Shown one piece after another: positions 36,172-47,794 of a stretch of 64,000 bases of DNA. Position 1 is the first letter of the stretch. The number at the start of each line of letters is the position of its first letter. The stretch comes from Xanthoparmelia taractica. Lineage: Eukaryota > Ascomycota > Lecanoromycetes > Lecanorales > Parmeliaceae. A program made the translations under genes and the position numbers. Where the stretch lies: assembly GCA_033085395.1 (NCBI GenBank), contig JANQBS010000148.1:1-64000 (forward strand). Direction: 5' to 3'. Under the pieces are notes generated by a model that was given only the letters and a program-made list of their open reading frames with translations, was not told the origin of the DNA and ran no database searches.

Positions 36172-37759
36172 ATGTTCATGTTCAAGAGCAAGCCCATCGC
36201 GCCATCGACGGTACCCACCGGTAAGGTCTACCCAGTTCATTACTGGGATGACACCACCACCTTCCGTTCCGTAGTTCTCTACAACCTGTTCCGAGTTGAT
36301 GATGCACTCGATGTCCAGAAAGTAGAAGGAGCTCTGGTCAAACTTGTCAACCGAGATGGTTGGCGCAAACTGGGGGCTCGGCTGAGGCTCAATGTAGGCG
36401 TGTTTTGAAGTGCGTTTGCTGGAAATACTGAATGCTGACTTTGCCTAGAGTAATGGAAGACTCGAGTATCATGTTCCTGCGCAGTTCGATGACCAGTGGC
36501 CCCCAATCTCTTACCACCACGAGACGTATCAAATTGGTATCACCGAGCATTCACTCGCAGCGCGCCTACCAAAGGCGTCCACCAGTCCACAGATTGTGGG
36601 CCGTGGCGAAGACTTTATCACCCTCATGCGTCGACCGGAAGACCCCCAATGCCTCGAAGATTACCTCCATACAGACCGGCCCATGCTGGGGCTGCACATC
36701 GTCTCCTTTACCGACGCAACGCTCATCACACTCTCCTGGTCGCACATCCTGCTTGATGCAATGGGACACAAGGCCCTCCTCGACGCGTGGTCTCTCGTGC
36801 TCCAGGGCCGGGAGGACGAAGTCCTTCCTGTGCACGGTGTTGAGACTGATCCAATGACGACACTGGGAACTCACTCGACGGAGCAATATCAGCACGCCGA
36901 TAAGCAGTTCAGCACCTGGCAGATGATTATTTTCGGCCTGCGATACGCCTTCGACCAGATCTTTTGGCGGCCGAAGGACGAAAGTCGAATCATCTGCGTG
37001 CCGGCGGCCTATGTGCAGTCACTATGCAATGCTGCTCGGGCTAACATCACGGCAGCAAACCACGGCAAGAATGGTGGTGATACGCCGTTCGTTAGCGAAG
37101 GCGACGTCATGTGTGCGTGGTGGACGCGGCAAATTCTCTCCTGCGTACCAAATTACCCGAGCCAGACTATCGCCATCAGCATCGCATTTGGGCTGCGGTG
37201 GCTCTTGGCCAAGGATATGCTTCCTGCCAGCAGCGCCTATGTTGCAAATGCCTTGACATACGTGCCCGCTTTCATGCCGGCAAAAGACGTCCTGAACAGG
37301 CCGCTCGGCTATGTAGCCGCTGCCCTTCGCAAGGCCCTTGTGGAGTTGGGCACAAGAGAACAGGTCGAGGCACGCCTGGCTCTTGACCGGACTTCTCGAG
37401 AAAAGACCGGCAACGCTGGTCTGTTTGGTGACCCGTGGATGCATATGGTGGTGTGTACGAACTGGACCAAGGGCAAATTCTACGACGTCGACTTCTCCGC
37501 GGCGGTAGTGAAGGAGGGGCGTCATCTGGGAGAGCAGAAGGTGGGAAGGCCATCCTATATTCAACTCCATGCCTTTGCAAAGGGCTTCTCGTTGATTAGT
37601 GGCTTCTCAATCACGGGCAAAGATGCAGACGGGAATTACTGGCTTCACTCTGTTTTAAGGAGGGAATACTGGTCCAAGCTTGAGCAAGCGCTGAGTGAAA
37701 AGCCATGCAGCGGCGACTTAGCGGTCCCGTTGGTTTCTGAAATTCCAAAAAAACCGTAA
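36172..37759 (+). CDS. HXXXD-type O-acyltransferase (trichothecene acetyltransferase/BAHD-like)
   Basis: Predicted 510-residue acyl-CoA-dependent transferase, probably cytosolic. Two exons, 36172-36393 and 36449-37759; the 55-bp intron (GTAGGC...CCTAG) is in phase and joins RLRLN to SNGRLEYHV. The catalytic motif is SHILLDAMG, with histidine and aspartate in HXXXD spacing near residue 200. The second family motif (DFGWG) is not clear; FYDVDFS near residue 405 is at the expected place. The protein fits fungal transferases that acetylate or acylate secondary metabolite hydroxyls. Divergent placement from the PKS suggests co-regulation and a late esterification of the PKS product or its P450-oxidised form. 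Acyl donor and acceptor are unknown. No lesions seen. Confidence 0.9.
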
Positions 37760-37953
37760 CTGTGAGACTGAGTAATATATTCGAGGACATTCCCGGCGCC
37801 TCCGGCCGTCCTGTCAGCGGCCTATGCCCAACGCTCCTGGGTATGACTTCCACCATACTCTTAAACCTCTTGCTCATCCGCCATCTTGGTCAGGACCTCC
37901 ACCAAAGACATATGAATTGAATCACGAAGTAAGAGTCTGTGAAAAGAAATGAA
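37760..37953. other. 3' flank of the acyltransferase
   Basis: Short intergenic stretch without supported features, ending where repeat copy 3 begins. Confidence 0.4.
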
Positions 37954-38310
37954 TTAGTGTTCTCATTCATGAAGGCATACACACCGGGACCAAGCAGTAC
38001 TGTAGATAGATGATTGGGCCGTCCCCACGCTAAGGTCAGCAGTCAGTAGGCCCAGCTAGGTCGTTAGCAGGCCTAGATGGGCCCCTGGACGTGCCCCAGC
38101 GCTAGAAAAACTCCCTACACCTATGCGGCATAAACCTGGAGTGTCTAACTAGATAGCTATATAGAGGCGTGGGTGGGTGGGACAAAAGAATGCGATTGCT
38201 CTGAATGAGAAGAATTCGAATGAAGAGCCAACTGGTTCCCCGCATGTGCGCATGCATCTGGAACAGCGGCTAGATCATGAGACACACTAACCCATAGTCC
38301 CACTATTCGA
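37954..38310 (+). repeat. Dispersed 0.3-0.4 kb repeat, copy 3 (inside the cluster, not RIP-degraded)
   Basis: Begins TTAGTGTTCTCATTCATGA and ends CCCACTATTCGA, matching copy 1 (same strand) and copy 2 (opposite strand). The C-rich version here suggests little RIP damage. Near the right end, the inverted TTAGTGTGTCTCATGAT resembles the left end TTAGTGTTCTCATTCAT, so the ends are imperfect inverted repeats, as in a MITE. It sits between the convergent 3' ends of the acyltransferase and the enoyl reductase. Confidence 0.85.
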
Positions 38311-38452
38311 ATATGTAACAACCCTTTGAGAATATATGATACGCATCATGGCTAGTCTGGCAGACTGCTATTGGGACTTGAGCTCTTTGTGGTAATAGCA
38401 AGGTATCGCGGTGGCTCAGTGGCTGCCCGTAGTAAGGTAGTTTGTTACTGTA

Positions 38453-39609
38453 CTAGGCTGAAACTCTCACTACTAGCTTCTCTCCCCTCACCTCCCCGCT
38501 TTGTAACATTTCCAACGCTTTAATAACCCCCTCGAACTGTCCCTCCACCTCTCGAATCGGCTGGGTCGTGATTAACCCTTTGTCCAGTAGTGACTGCATC
38601 TCTTTAGCCCAGAGCGTCCCGATGGCGTGCAGTTCCGATCTGGCTTTACGCGCGTAAACTGGATGGCCGAGATCGACGTCGTTGCCCTGCACCTCAAAGC
38701 CCATCACCACCTTCGCCTTGACCGCTCGCCTCGTCCGCCACGACTCAGGGCAATCCTCGAGACATGCATAGCGACCGCCCGCCCGTGACAAAGCGCCGAA
38801 GCAAATGGCCGCAGACTCGGCATCGGTGATGCAGTCGAGGGTGTGTTTGATAGGGGCACCACCAGCAAGCGATTTAATGGTCTCGACACAATTCGTCGAC
38901 GTGTAGGATGCCGTCCCAACCGCACCATACTTCATGACCAGCGGTGCAGACGTCGAAGAACAGACAGCAATGGGAGAATAGCCCGACCTGACTAGCGATA
39001 TCAGCATATATGCATAGATAGATAGATCAATGGATATGTCACTGACAGCTTCAACATCTGAATGGCCATGATACCGGTGGCAGTCGCGCCGCCATATACC
39101 AAGACAGGAATCGGCTTCTCGACCGGCTTGGAAGGCAGCCCCGCCAGGTTCAGCGCTTCTGGATCCGAGACAGCCATGCACACGGTACCCCAACCAATGG
39201 CACCTAGGGCGGCCGCCTGGATGTCGCTCCATTCGTCAGGTATTTTTAGCATCTGGCGAGTGTCGGCCACCACCCACTGAGAGAAAGCGCCATTGTGCGG
39301 ATTGTCCGGTCGGTATGGGAAATCAGCGCCGCAAACCCTGACCCCGGGAGGGAACAGCGCAGACGGCCCGGCCGACTCGATAATGCCACAGAAGTCACAA
39401 CCGACCGTGTTGCCCTCAATGTAGAAATGCGTTACCATCTTATAATCCGTGGGGTTTAGGCCCACGGCCAGAACGCGGACTAGGGCATGGTACGGGGAGG
39501 GTAAGTCGAGTACTGGTTTCGAGTGGGAAACGGCCAGAGGGAGTCCCGATGCTCTCGAGGGTGTTGCTTTGGATTGAATGACGGCGGTTTGGGTCTTGGG
39601 TGCTGGCAT
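38453..39609 (-). CDS. Free-standing trans-acting enoyl reductase (LovC-like, MDR family)
   Basis: Predicted 365-residue NADPH-dependent zinc-independent medium-chain reductase. Exons are 39609-39047 and 38987-38453; the intron (GTCAGT...GTCAG) is in phase and joins MLKL to SGYSPIAV. The start is the ATG at 39609 because the open frame above it has no ATG. N-terminal features are NPTDYK and GCDFCGIIES; the nucleotide-binding region contains VYGGATATGIMAIQML and continues SGYSPIAVCS. Length is almost equal to LovC (363). Enzymes of this kind dock to PKSs without an ER and reduce selected enoyl-ACP intermediates. The neighbouring PKS lacks an ER, so pairing is strongly suggested by context. It is divergent from the P450 at 40217. 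Confidence 0.94.
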
Positions 39610-40216
39610 GTTTGGCTTGCTTGGCAATGGGATCTGAGCTGCTTACTAAAATTTTCAGTCTTATGGAAGTTGGGCTCTCATTCAGGTCCATTTTCTAGAT
39701 GCAATGGGATACCGCACCGCCAGCTTCACACCGTGTCACCGCAAGTGACTTGCAAGTGATCTACATGCTCCGAATGCCATGGCTCTGACAGGAAACCGAG
39801 CGCGAGATGCTCACGTCAGCATGGGGTGCATCTCCGACATAAGCTGATATGCAGCTTATTGGCATCGAAGGATCCGACTGCACGTCACATTGCGGGCCAG
39901 GTTATCCTATGCCTTGGAGCTTTCAACAGGCTCCAGCTTTACCCTAGCTTGCATTCTAGCACCTCGGCGGACAACAGCGTATTTTCGACTGCTTAAGGGT
40001 TTTCCTTGTGGCGAGACATAGTTGTGGGCTCTTGCGATTGTAGCGCAAGGTCAGCATTCTTTCATTTTGACTCGGCCAGTTCCCATCGACATTATTTCAT
40101 ATCGTAGAAGTCACATAGCACCCGCCGCGTTCTGGTATTATAATCCAGACTCGATTCTCTAAACCCTTCAAGAAATTTATCGCGGTATTTCGCTCATACT
40201 TCCAATAGCCACGGAG
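39610..40216. promoter_or_regulatory. Bidirectional promoter, enoyl reductase / P450
   Basis: 607 bp between divergent starts. TCCGA occurs at least three times (within GCTCCGAATG near 39768, ATCTCCGACAT near 39834 and GGATCCGACTG near 39870), the same pentamer enriched in the PKS/acyltransferase promoter. No repeat or other gene is present. Confidence 0.5.
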
Positions 40217-42009
40217 ATGCTCACCACCCCCTACACCGACCACCCTTGGTTGGCACTGGTACTCCTGATCGGAGCGCTAGTAGGTTTATATCTCATCCAT
40301 CTCAATGGCATACGGGGCGCGATCATACTGAAGAAATCTTCAGAGTCTCGGCTACTATCTCGTCCTCCTCCCTACATACAACGTCTTCTTCCACCCACTG
40401 CGCAAATACCCTGGCCCAAAACTCTGGGCAGCCTCCGTACTACCATGGACCTTGATGTTCGTTTCCGGCAAGTCCCACCACAAGCTGCTCGAACTACACG
40501 ATAAATACGGCCTCATTGTCCGGCTGGGTCCGAACGAGCTGTCCTACATTGCGCCGCAAGCATGGGAGGACATTATGGGTCGCCATAAAGCCGGGCAGCG
40601 AAACGAGAACCCCAAGGCGCCATGGTACTGTAGCCCCAAGAACAAAGATATTATCGGAGCCTCACGTGAGGACCACACGCGAATGCGTCGTCTGTTAGCG
40701 AATGGCTTCTCTGCTTCTGCAATGATCGAACAACAACCGCTAATTAAAGGTTACGTTGACCTACTCATCCAACGACTCCGTGAAAAAGCAGACATTGGCA
40801 GGGCCACCATCGACATGCACGCCTGGTACAACTACTGTACCTTCGATATCATTGGTGATCTCGCCTTTGGGGAGGCCTTTGGATGTCTGCGCGAGTCTGC
40901 CATGCACCCGTGGATTTCCCTCGTGTTTGCCAACATCAAACTCACCGCGTTCATCCTCGTTTGCAACCGGATTCCTTTCTTTTATGTCTTCTTGCCGTTA
41001 TTTGTATCCAAAAAGCTCTTCAAACAGTTCATGGAGCATCAACAAATCTCCCGAGAGAAAGTTGCGAAGCGCTTAGCGCTCAAGGACGCGAGACCGGACT
41101 TTGTTCAAAATATGACTTCTGGAAAAGGGGGGTTGGTAAGTCACCTCAATTTCCATTCCCCAATTGACTCATCTCTGTAGCAGACAGGGATAGGGCTGAC
41201 TCGATTCCCTACTGATGCCAGTCCCTCTCTCGCGAGGAACTCAACAACAATGCCGTGATCCTAACCCTAGCCGGCTCCGAGACCACGGCCACTTCTTTGG
41301 CTGGAGCAACATACCTAATCGCAACCAACCTTCGAGTAAAGGCCGAGATTCTAAACGAATTGCGGACGACCTTCACCAGCGAAGACGAGATCGACTTGCT
41401 CAGCGTGGCGAAGTTGCCTTATCTATGTGCCGTGACGGATGAATGTCTGCGGATGTATCCTCCAGGGCCGAATGCACAGCCGCGCATCACGCCTTCAGAG
41501 GGGAATGTGATCCTTGGAGATAGGATTCCAGGGAATGTGAGAAGAACTACCTATCTCGGTAGATATGTGTCCAGGCAGAAGATACAATGAAGCTAATCTT
41601 TTGACCGCCAGACTGTCTTAGGCATTCCCCACCGAGCAATGTACCTCAGCGAATGCAACTTTAAGCGCGCGAAGGAATTCCTCCCGGAACGCTGGTTGAA
41701 CGATGGGAAGAACCGGGAATTCGCTAATGACTGCAGGAACTGCTTCAATCCGTTCTCGTATGGTCCACGTAACTGTATCGGCATGAAGTAAGTCTAATCT
41801 GGAGATGATAGGGAGAAAAAAAAGGCGGGATGATGATGAGTGACAGTCTCGCATACGCGGAGTTCCGCCTGATTCTTGCCCGTATGATGTGGAACTTTGA
41901 TATGGAGATCGCTGATCAAAGCCGCAATTGGATGGATCAGCAGCAGTCGTACCTCTTGTGGCGAAAGCCTGCGCTGTATGCTCACCTTACGCCGAAAGAG
42001 CAAGCATGA
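40217..42009 (+). CDS. Cytochrome P450 monooxygenase (cluster tailoring enzyme)
   Basis: Complete 502-residue membrane-anchored P450. I join five exons: 40217-40279, 40344-41135, 41222-41536, 41612-41787 and 41847-42009. All introns are GT-AG and in phase. The first intron matters: it joins the anchor (HPWLALVLLIGAL) to SLGYYLVLL and then FFHPLRKYPGPKLWA, the family's proline-rich hinge; reading straight through would lose it. Further motifs are the I-helix AGSETT, EXXR as ECLR, and the haem loop FSYGPRNCIGM continuing into NLAYAEFRLILARM. It belongs to the broad isotrichodermin-hydroxylase/benzoate-hydroxylase-like fungal group. It probably oxidises the PKS product, perhaps creating the hydroxyl that the acyltransferase esterifies. 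It is the only intact P450 in the window. Confidence 0.95.
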
Positions 42010-42174
42010 ACCCCAAGTCAGGAGTAGTGCTGGAGAAAGAGACGTGGAGAGGCCCTTGCAGCTTCGGACACATGAGTGTGCTCGTCTCATTTGGGAGCTT
42101 GCGCTCGCTTTGCGCGCGGCTTGGGATGAGGCGCAAGCGAAAATGGCCAATGTGGCTGCTCGGAGAGCGCCGCC

Positions 42175-42204
42175 TTAGTGCTCTCATTCATAAAGGCATA
42201 TAAC
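42175..42204 (+). repeat. 30-bp left-end fragment of the dispersed repeat
   Basis: TTAGTGCTCTCATTCATAA followed by AGGCATATAAC matches the first 30 bp of the repeat at 37954 and 8596. The rest of the repeat is missing. It lies just after the P450, at the junction between cluster and ordinary sequence. Confidence 0.7.
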
Positions 42205-42621
42205 TAAAGGCATACCATTTAGAAAGCGTATATCATTTTGCAAAATCCTGCTTTGTCAAAAAGAGATTTCGCTATCACTTGATCGCCAACTATCGAGATT
42301 CCAAAACAACGCTTCGCGTTCATCAAGCGCCCATACCACCTACTTACCCGTTGGATGGATCTTCGGTTTAGAGCGCTGGAGCCGTCTAGACTGAGTTCTA
42401 TGAGATGAATAGCTTCATTTCGTCTCCCATAAAAATGACAAGTACGTTTTAGGTACAAGTTGAATGCATAGTTGTCCATTCGGTTCAATTCCCTTGGCGC
42501 ATTGGTGGTCAACCGAACTTTCAACAATCCATGTCTCGGTAGCTGTAACTGCCGGCTTTCTTGCTTTGAAAAATCGAAAGATTAGTTTGGTGGATTCGTA
42601 AGAAGTCGCAAGGCTTCTGCG
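42205..42621. other. Intergenic between P450 and NLR gene
   Basis: A 102-codon minus-strand frame without ATG (42219-42527) is present; it looks somewhat protein-like but has no family I recognise and no start. It could be a fragment of an older gene. No other feature is supported. Confidence 0.4.
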
Positions 42622-45600
42622 TTAATTCCGAGGCTGAACCCGCCCTGAGCTGTGTTGATGTATCTGTAATAGTTTAGAATGTGGATTACACCGAGTTGGA
42701 TATCTGCTTGTAAACTCCACCAATCTTTCTGACGCCAAGAGCCAGAAAGTCCTGGATTTTTGGTCGGGAGGTAAATCAGGTTCTGAACCAGTGTATCCGA
42801 GAATACGTTGAATGTCAAGGGCAGTTGACACTGTTTGAGCGTGGTCTAATCCTAGCACTCCTGACTGTAGTCGCAGCGCTTCCTGATATGTTGCAATTGC
42901 TTCTTGGTACTTCCCTTCATTCTCGAGCGACCGCGCCGATCGGTTTAGCTTGGTGATTGAGTTCGGGTGGTCGTCGTCTAGAACCTTCTCCTGCAATCCA
43001 AGTGATTCTTGCCGTACACATTCAGATTCTTCTTGTCTTCCCAAGATATTCAAGTAGGCGACCAAGATTCTTACGGTCTTTATCGTCTCTGGGTGCTCAT
43101 CGCTGAGCATTTGTATCTGCAATTCTCTCAAGCTCTGACACATTTCTAGTGCTTCCTCAAGTTTGCCTTGATTGCCAAGGTTGAACATCAATTCGCGCAT
43201 AACCCTGACCGTCTCGTCACTCTCAAGACCGAAGACTTGCTTTCGCAGCTCCATTAGTTTTCGAAACATTTCTTCAGCCCCAGAATAGTCCTGTCTGTCT
43301 TCCAGCTGTGATGCAAGGCAATGAATGGTCAACATGGTCTCGTTTGGAACACTCAAGGTTTTCTCTTGCAACTCGAGCAATTTCCATGTCATAACCTCAG
43401 CATCCGGCTTTCCTTGTTCCCGAAGTACAAAAGCCAGTCTCCGCAAGCAGTTTAAGGTGTCTGGATGCTCCGGGCCCATCTGTTTTTGGCTTGCTGGTAG
43501 TGACTCGCGATACAATTCTTCTGCTTCTTCGAACAGTCCTTGGGATTCAAGCACATCGGCGAGAAGGATCGAATTCATGATGGTGTCTCGGTGGTCTCTT
43601 CCTAACACCTCCCTCCGTATCGCCAATACTTGACGATACATCTTCTCAGATTCTTCATATCGCATTTGGCTTTGAAGCACGTACGCTAGGCTACCCATTA
43701 TCCCGAATGTTTTTGGATGCTTGGGACCTAGTTTACTGTCTAGTTTTTGTAGTGCCCGCTGACACATTTCTTCTGCCGCTTTGTGGTCGCCTACGGTAGC
43801 CAAAGCTTGGGATAGGTAGTCGCGACTGACTACTGTGTCGGGGTGTTCGTAACCTAATACCCTTTCTCGGTATATCAACGCCTCTCTATGCATTTCCACG
43901 GCAGCCACATGCTTACCCTGACGGCGCAGTATCTGCCCAAGATTTGCCATAGAAGTGAGTGTGTCAGGATGCTGCAAACCCAGTGCTTTCTCTCGGAGCG
44001 CCAGGGCCTTTCGATAGGACTCTTCACCTTCACTAAATTGACCCTTATAAAAAAACTTGAGATATGCCAGAAAAGCCATACTCCTTAGCGTCTCTCGATG
44101 TTCAGGGCCTAATATTGTCTCAGTGAGATTGAAATGTTGCTGAAGCATGTTTTCAGCTGCTTCGAATTTGCTCCGAGCAAAGAGGTATCGCGCAACACTG
44201 TACATGCTTGTTAATGTGAGTGGATGTTCAGGGCCCAAGATCCCACGTCTGATGTCATATGCTTTCTTAACCTCTTGATAAGCATCCTCCCATCGCCCTT
44301 TTAGAAAATAATAGGATGATACTTTGTGCAGGATCTCTGCTTTTGTCTGAAGCAAACATTCATTGGATGCGTAAGTGTATTGAAGCACAACCTTAACATG
44401 CGGAAGCAAAGCTTCACACATCGTCCATTGTTTAACGTCATCAGAGTCGAAAGGGAAAGAGTTTGTGACAGCTTCGAGTGCCATTTCTTGCCACTTTGCT
44501 ATCTCACCATGGATATCAAGCCATTTCCGAGTTGAAACCTGCACAAGATTATGAATCATGAACGTAGCTGTTCCTGGTTCTTTGGAAATGAGCGAAAAGG
44601 CTTTCAAAGTTCCAACAGCCTTACTGAATTCGGTTTCATTCTTGGCATTTTGGTTTAGGAGCATTTTTGATATCCCTTGCCCATCCAGAACGGCCATTAG
44701 AGACAATATTTTTGACGCACGGACATCTTGCTCTCTGATCTGATCAAAGGTTACCTTCCATGCGCGAATGACCGAATTTGGAATCCCGGAATCCTGTAGA
44801 TCTCTCCTCTTATCGAGTGAATCTTCGCTTAAAAGATTCTGCATCTCAGTGTCGCTTGTGTGGAACAGTTCAAGGTATTCATCGACTGTGCTATCGTTTT
44901 CGCTGATGTAAGCAGCTGCTTGAGTGATGGCCAGGGGCAAGTATTCCAAGACTTTGCAAAGCTCGTCTGAATTGAGGTCATTTAAACCGTGGTTCTTTCG
45001 TCCCAGTCTCTTGGACAAGAGTTCTTTGGCTTCAGACTCTGTCATCGGCAAAATCTCAATCAAGTCATCTTCACTTGAAAGATCTACTGCAACTCGCTTA
45101 TCTCTGGTTGTGATAAGGGTCAAACCGTTCCGGGCACGAGGGAGATAGTAATGCAATGGCGGAGCACGTTCATCCCCCGAAGTCAACGGATTCCGCCGGA
45201 ATATCTGTTTATCATCCGCATTGTCCAATACCAACAGCCATGGCTCACGCATATCATTATTGAGCCACCCAGAGACCAGTTGCCATATGTTAACTTTTGG
45301 ATCATCCCATCCAGGAAGGTCGAGTTTCTTTGCAATATCCTTATAAGCTTGCTGAATCCTTGATATGTTGCTAGAGTATATCCAGAAAACGTAGGCCTCG
45401 GGGTGCTTATCTATAAACCTGTACGAGTATTCAATGGCAACCTGGGATTTCCTATGTGCTTATAATCAGACAGAAGTTTGATTACACTGTAGGCGAATTT
45501 ACCCAACTCCACCAATACCTGCTAATACTACGTATCCCGGCCTTTCGAATTGCCTACCGATATCCGTAAGGATATCTTCTCGGCCCACAAACTGCAGGTC

Positions 45601-46281
45601 TCTTTCAAATGGCAATATGACGCATGGACTTCGTTTTGTAGGCGCGGCAGGACTTTGTTGGCTCATCTAGTTATTTTGTCAGTTCTGCGACGAAAAGGTA
45701 GAGACGTTTGTGATTACTTGTAAAGCACGGAATGCTGGAATCAATTCTTCGCACAAAGTTGTAATTTTGACATCTATATTTGATAGCTGTGATTGAATAC
45801 TTTGTAGTAACGCCCTTAGATATGGTTAGTATGGCAATGAATAACTGCATTCTATATGTACCTACGCATCAATGGTCCCGATGTATACAGCCAACGAGCT
45901 CTTCCCCTGCTCCAGCTGGGCAAAAAGCCCTTGCAGTTTCTCCTCCACCGTCAAGCCAACCAAACCCTTCCAGACTCTTCTCACTCTGCCATCTCCAGCA
46001 GACGTCGATATTTTGCTTAACTCATCCAACAGCTGCCGGGTTGTCTCTAAGCATGTCGTCAGGGCGGAGGCCATCCAGTCCGTCTGGAGGGAGGTGTTGC
46101 GCTCTATCAAGCGTGTTATGGCAACAACCTGGTCGACTAGACGAATCTGCGAGCGAATGCTGTTTGGGGCATCGTGGATCTTGGAATAAAGGCTGGCAAT
46201 CATCTTGGCAATATCGATACATTGCTGTGCTATTTGAGAGGCGGCAGCAATGGCACCCAATACACCTAAAGCTTCAGCCAT
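42622..46281 (-). CDS. NLR-like STAND protein: HeLo-like domain, NB-ARC, TPR array
   Basis: Predicted 1,168-residue signal-transducing ATPase. Four exons keep phase: 46281-45866, 45814-45718, 45666-45503, 45451-42622. The N-terminus (MAEALGVLGAIAAASQIAQQ) fits the Helo-like domain found at the front of fungal STAND proteins, a putative membrane-active death effector. The third intron splits the P-loop, and splicing restores GIGGVGKS near residue 220. The NB-ARC domain continues with WLLVLDNADD, TLITTRDKR and LPLAITQAAAYI. From about residue 640 to 1,110 there are roughly eleven 42-residue TPRs of the kinesin-light-chain/NPHP3 type (recurrent LGPEHPxTL). Such proteins act in fungal non-self recognition and programmed cell death. 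It sits next to the PKS cluster but divergent from the phosphoesterase gene; a link to the pathway is not indicated. The C-terminal 60 residues are unlike TPR and could reflect an unrecognised intron. Confidence 0.92.
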
Positions 46282-46634
46282 TCCGTTGGAGATTCAATAG
46301 CATCTGGCGGTATAGAAGTAGCTGAGACTTGTACTCTTTTCTCTGAAAAAAACCGGATTTTTCTAAATTCTTAATAAGCAAATAATCAGGCTGCAGCTGG
46401 GGGGGCAGATCACCCTCCTTCGCGCAACCATCACCCAGGTCGCGCGATAGGCTTCACTTGGAACAGAAATCATCTCCAACAAAAGTTCCCTCTGCTCGAC
46501 CAAGGCCAGATGGAGGGAGCTTCTCCGTGATTCTACGGACCATGGACAACAAGTAACCAGGCAGGTCCGCCTTCCACTCCCTACATCCTTCCCCTCACAT
46601 TCCCTTCTTTGCTGACCCCCTCAGAACCCCCATC
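46282..46634. promoter_or_regulatory. Shared upstream region, NLR / metallophosphoesterase
   Basis: 353 bp lies between divergent starts at 46281 and 46635, so both promoters must be here. No specific sites recognised. Confidence 0.4.
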
Positions 46635-47794
46635 ATGTCCCCAAAAACCATCTGTACCCGCCTTCTCATCATCTCCGACACCCACACCGCCACTCCCCGC
46701 CCTCTCACCAACACAACCCACGCCTACCGCCTCCCCCTCCCCAAAGCCGACGTACTCCTCCATGCCGGCGACATCACGAAAGTCGGCTACCTCTCCGAAT
46801 ATCAAGTCATGTTGGACATGCTCAAAGCTGCTCCTGCAGAGCTCAAGCTAGTAATACCCGGCAATCACGATATTACGCTGCACGAAGAGTTTTATGTTGG
46901 GGAAACGGGGAAGGATAAACATGTTGTGCCGGGTTGTGGGGGCATGGAGGATGTCGAGAAGATCAGGGAGATGTGGACTGGGCAAGAAGCGAGGAAGGCT
47001 GGGATTGTATATTTGGAGGAGGGGATTAGGACTTTTGAGTTGGAGAGTGGGGCGAGGTTTACTGTGAGTGGCCTCCTTTTCAAGAGAAGTGATTGGGGGT
47101 ATGGCATTCCATGAATATTGCAAGTCAAGGCTCGTAGGAGCTACCGTCATGGTCTGTAGGGGAAGGAGTATGTCTAGATGTCCATTTCTCCGAGATGGGT
47201 TCCTCGTAACGGACCGGCTTGAGGGCTAGATTATAGGGAATGTATCTATATTGAAGCACTCAGCTGACATTGACCCAGGTCTACAGCTCTCCATGGCAGC
47301 CCGAGTTCTATGACTGGGCTTTCACATATCCCCGCCAAGTTGATCGCTTCAACCCCAGTTCACCAGTCGTCAAAGACAAGGCCACAAATCCTGTTCCTGA
47401 TCATCCTGAAATTGACATCATGTTGACTCATGGTCCACCCAAAGGTATTTTGGATGAAACAGACAGAGGTGAGAAAGTAGGCTGTGACCACCTGTTAAGA
47501 GCTGTCACAAGGTGTAAGCCTCGCCTTCACTGTTTTGGGCACATTCATGAAGGTTGGGGTGCTGGAAGAATTGACTGGAGGACGAGAAAGTTTGAACAGG
47601 TGGAAACTATTCAATCCCATGTGTTCTATAACCGGTGTGCTGGTGTAGATATTAGTGAGGATGGAGGAAAGCCTCTGAAATGGGGTGAAGAAACACTCTT
47701 TGTCAATGCTTCGATTATGGACGTACACTACAAACCTCTTAATGCGCCCTGGGCCGTTGATATCGACCTGCCCATGAAGCAAGAGACCGACTGA
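46635..47794 (+). CDS. Calcineurin-like metallophosphoesterase
   Basis: Predicted 314-residue dinuclear-metal phosphoesterase. Two exons, 46635-47063 and 47279-47794; a 215-bp intron (GTGAGT...CCCAG) joins ARFT to VYSSPWQPEFYDWAF in phase. Metal-ligand motifs appear in order: SDTH, HAGD, GNHD, THGPP and GHIHEGWG. The arrangement matches the MPPED/239AB-like fungal group, whose members hydrolyse cyclic nucleotides or phosphodiesters in vitro; the true substrate is unknown. No signal peptide or membrane segment is seen. The gene looks intact and belongs to the ordinary chromosomal part of the window. Confidence 0.93.

Noticed and set aside
37022..37570. 182-codon minus-strand frame inside the acyltransferase
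   Set aside because: Antisense to the acyltransferase exon; no motif and no start context.
38401..38452. A-box-like TGGCTCAGTGG suggesting a tRNA
   Set aside because: No B box or T-arm at the required distance and no acceptor stem pairing.
42219..42527. 102-codon minus-strand frame downstream of the NLR
   Set aside because: No ATG and no recognised family; it may be a gene fragment, but evidence is insufficient.
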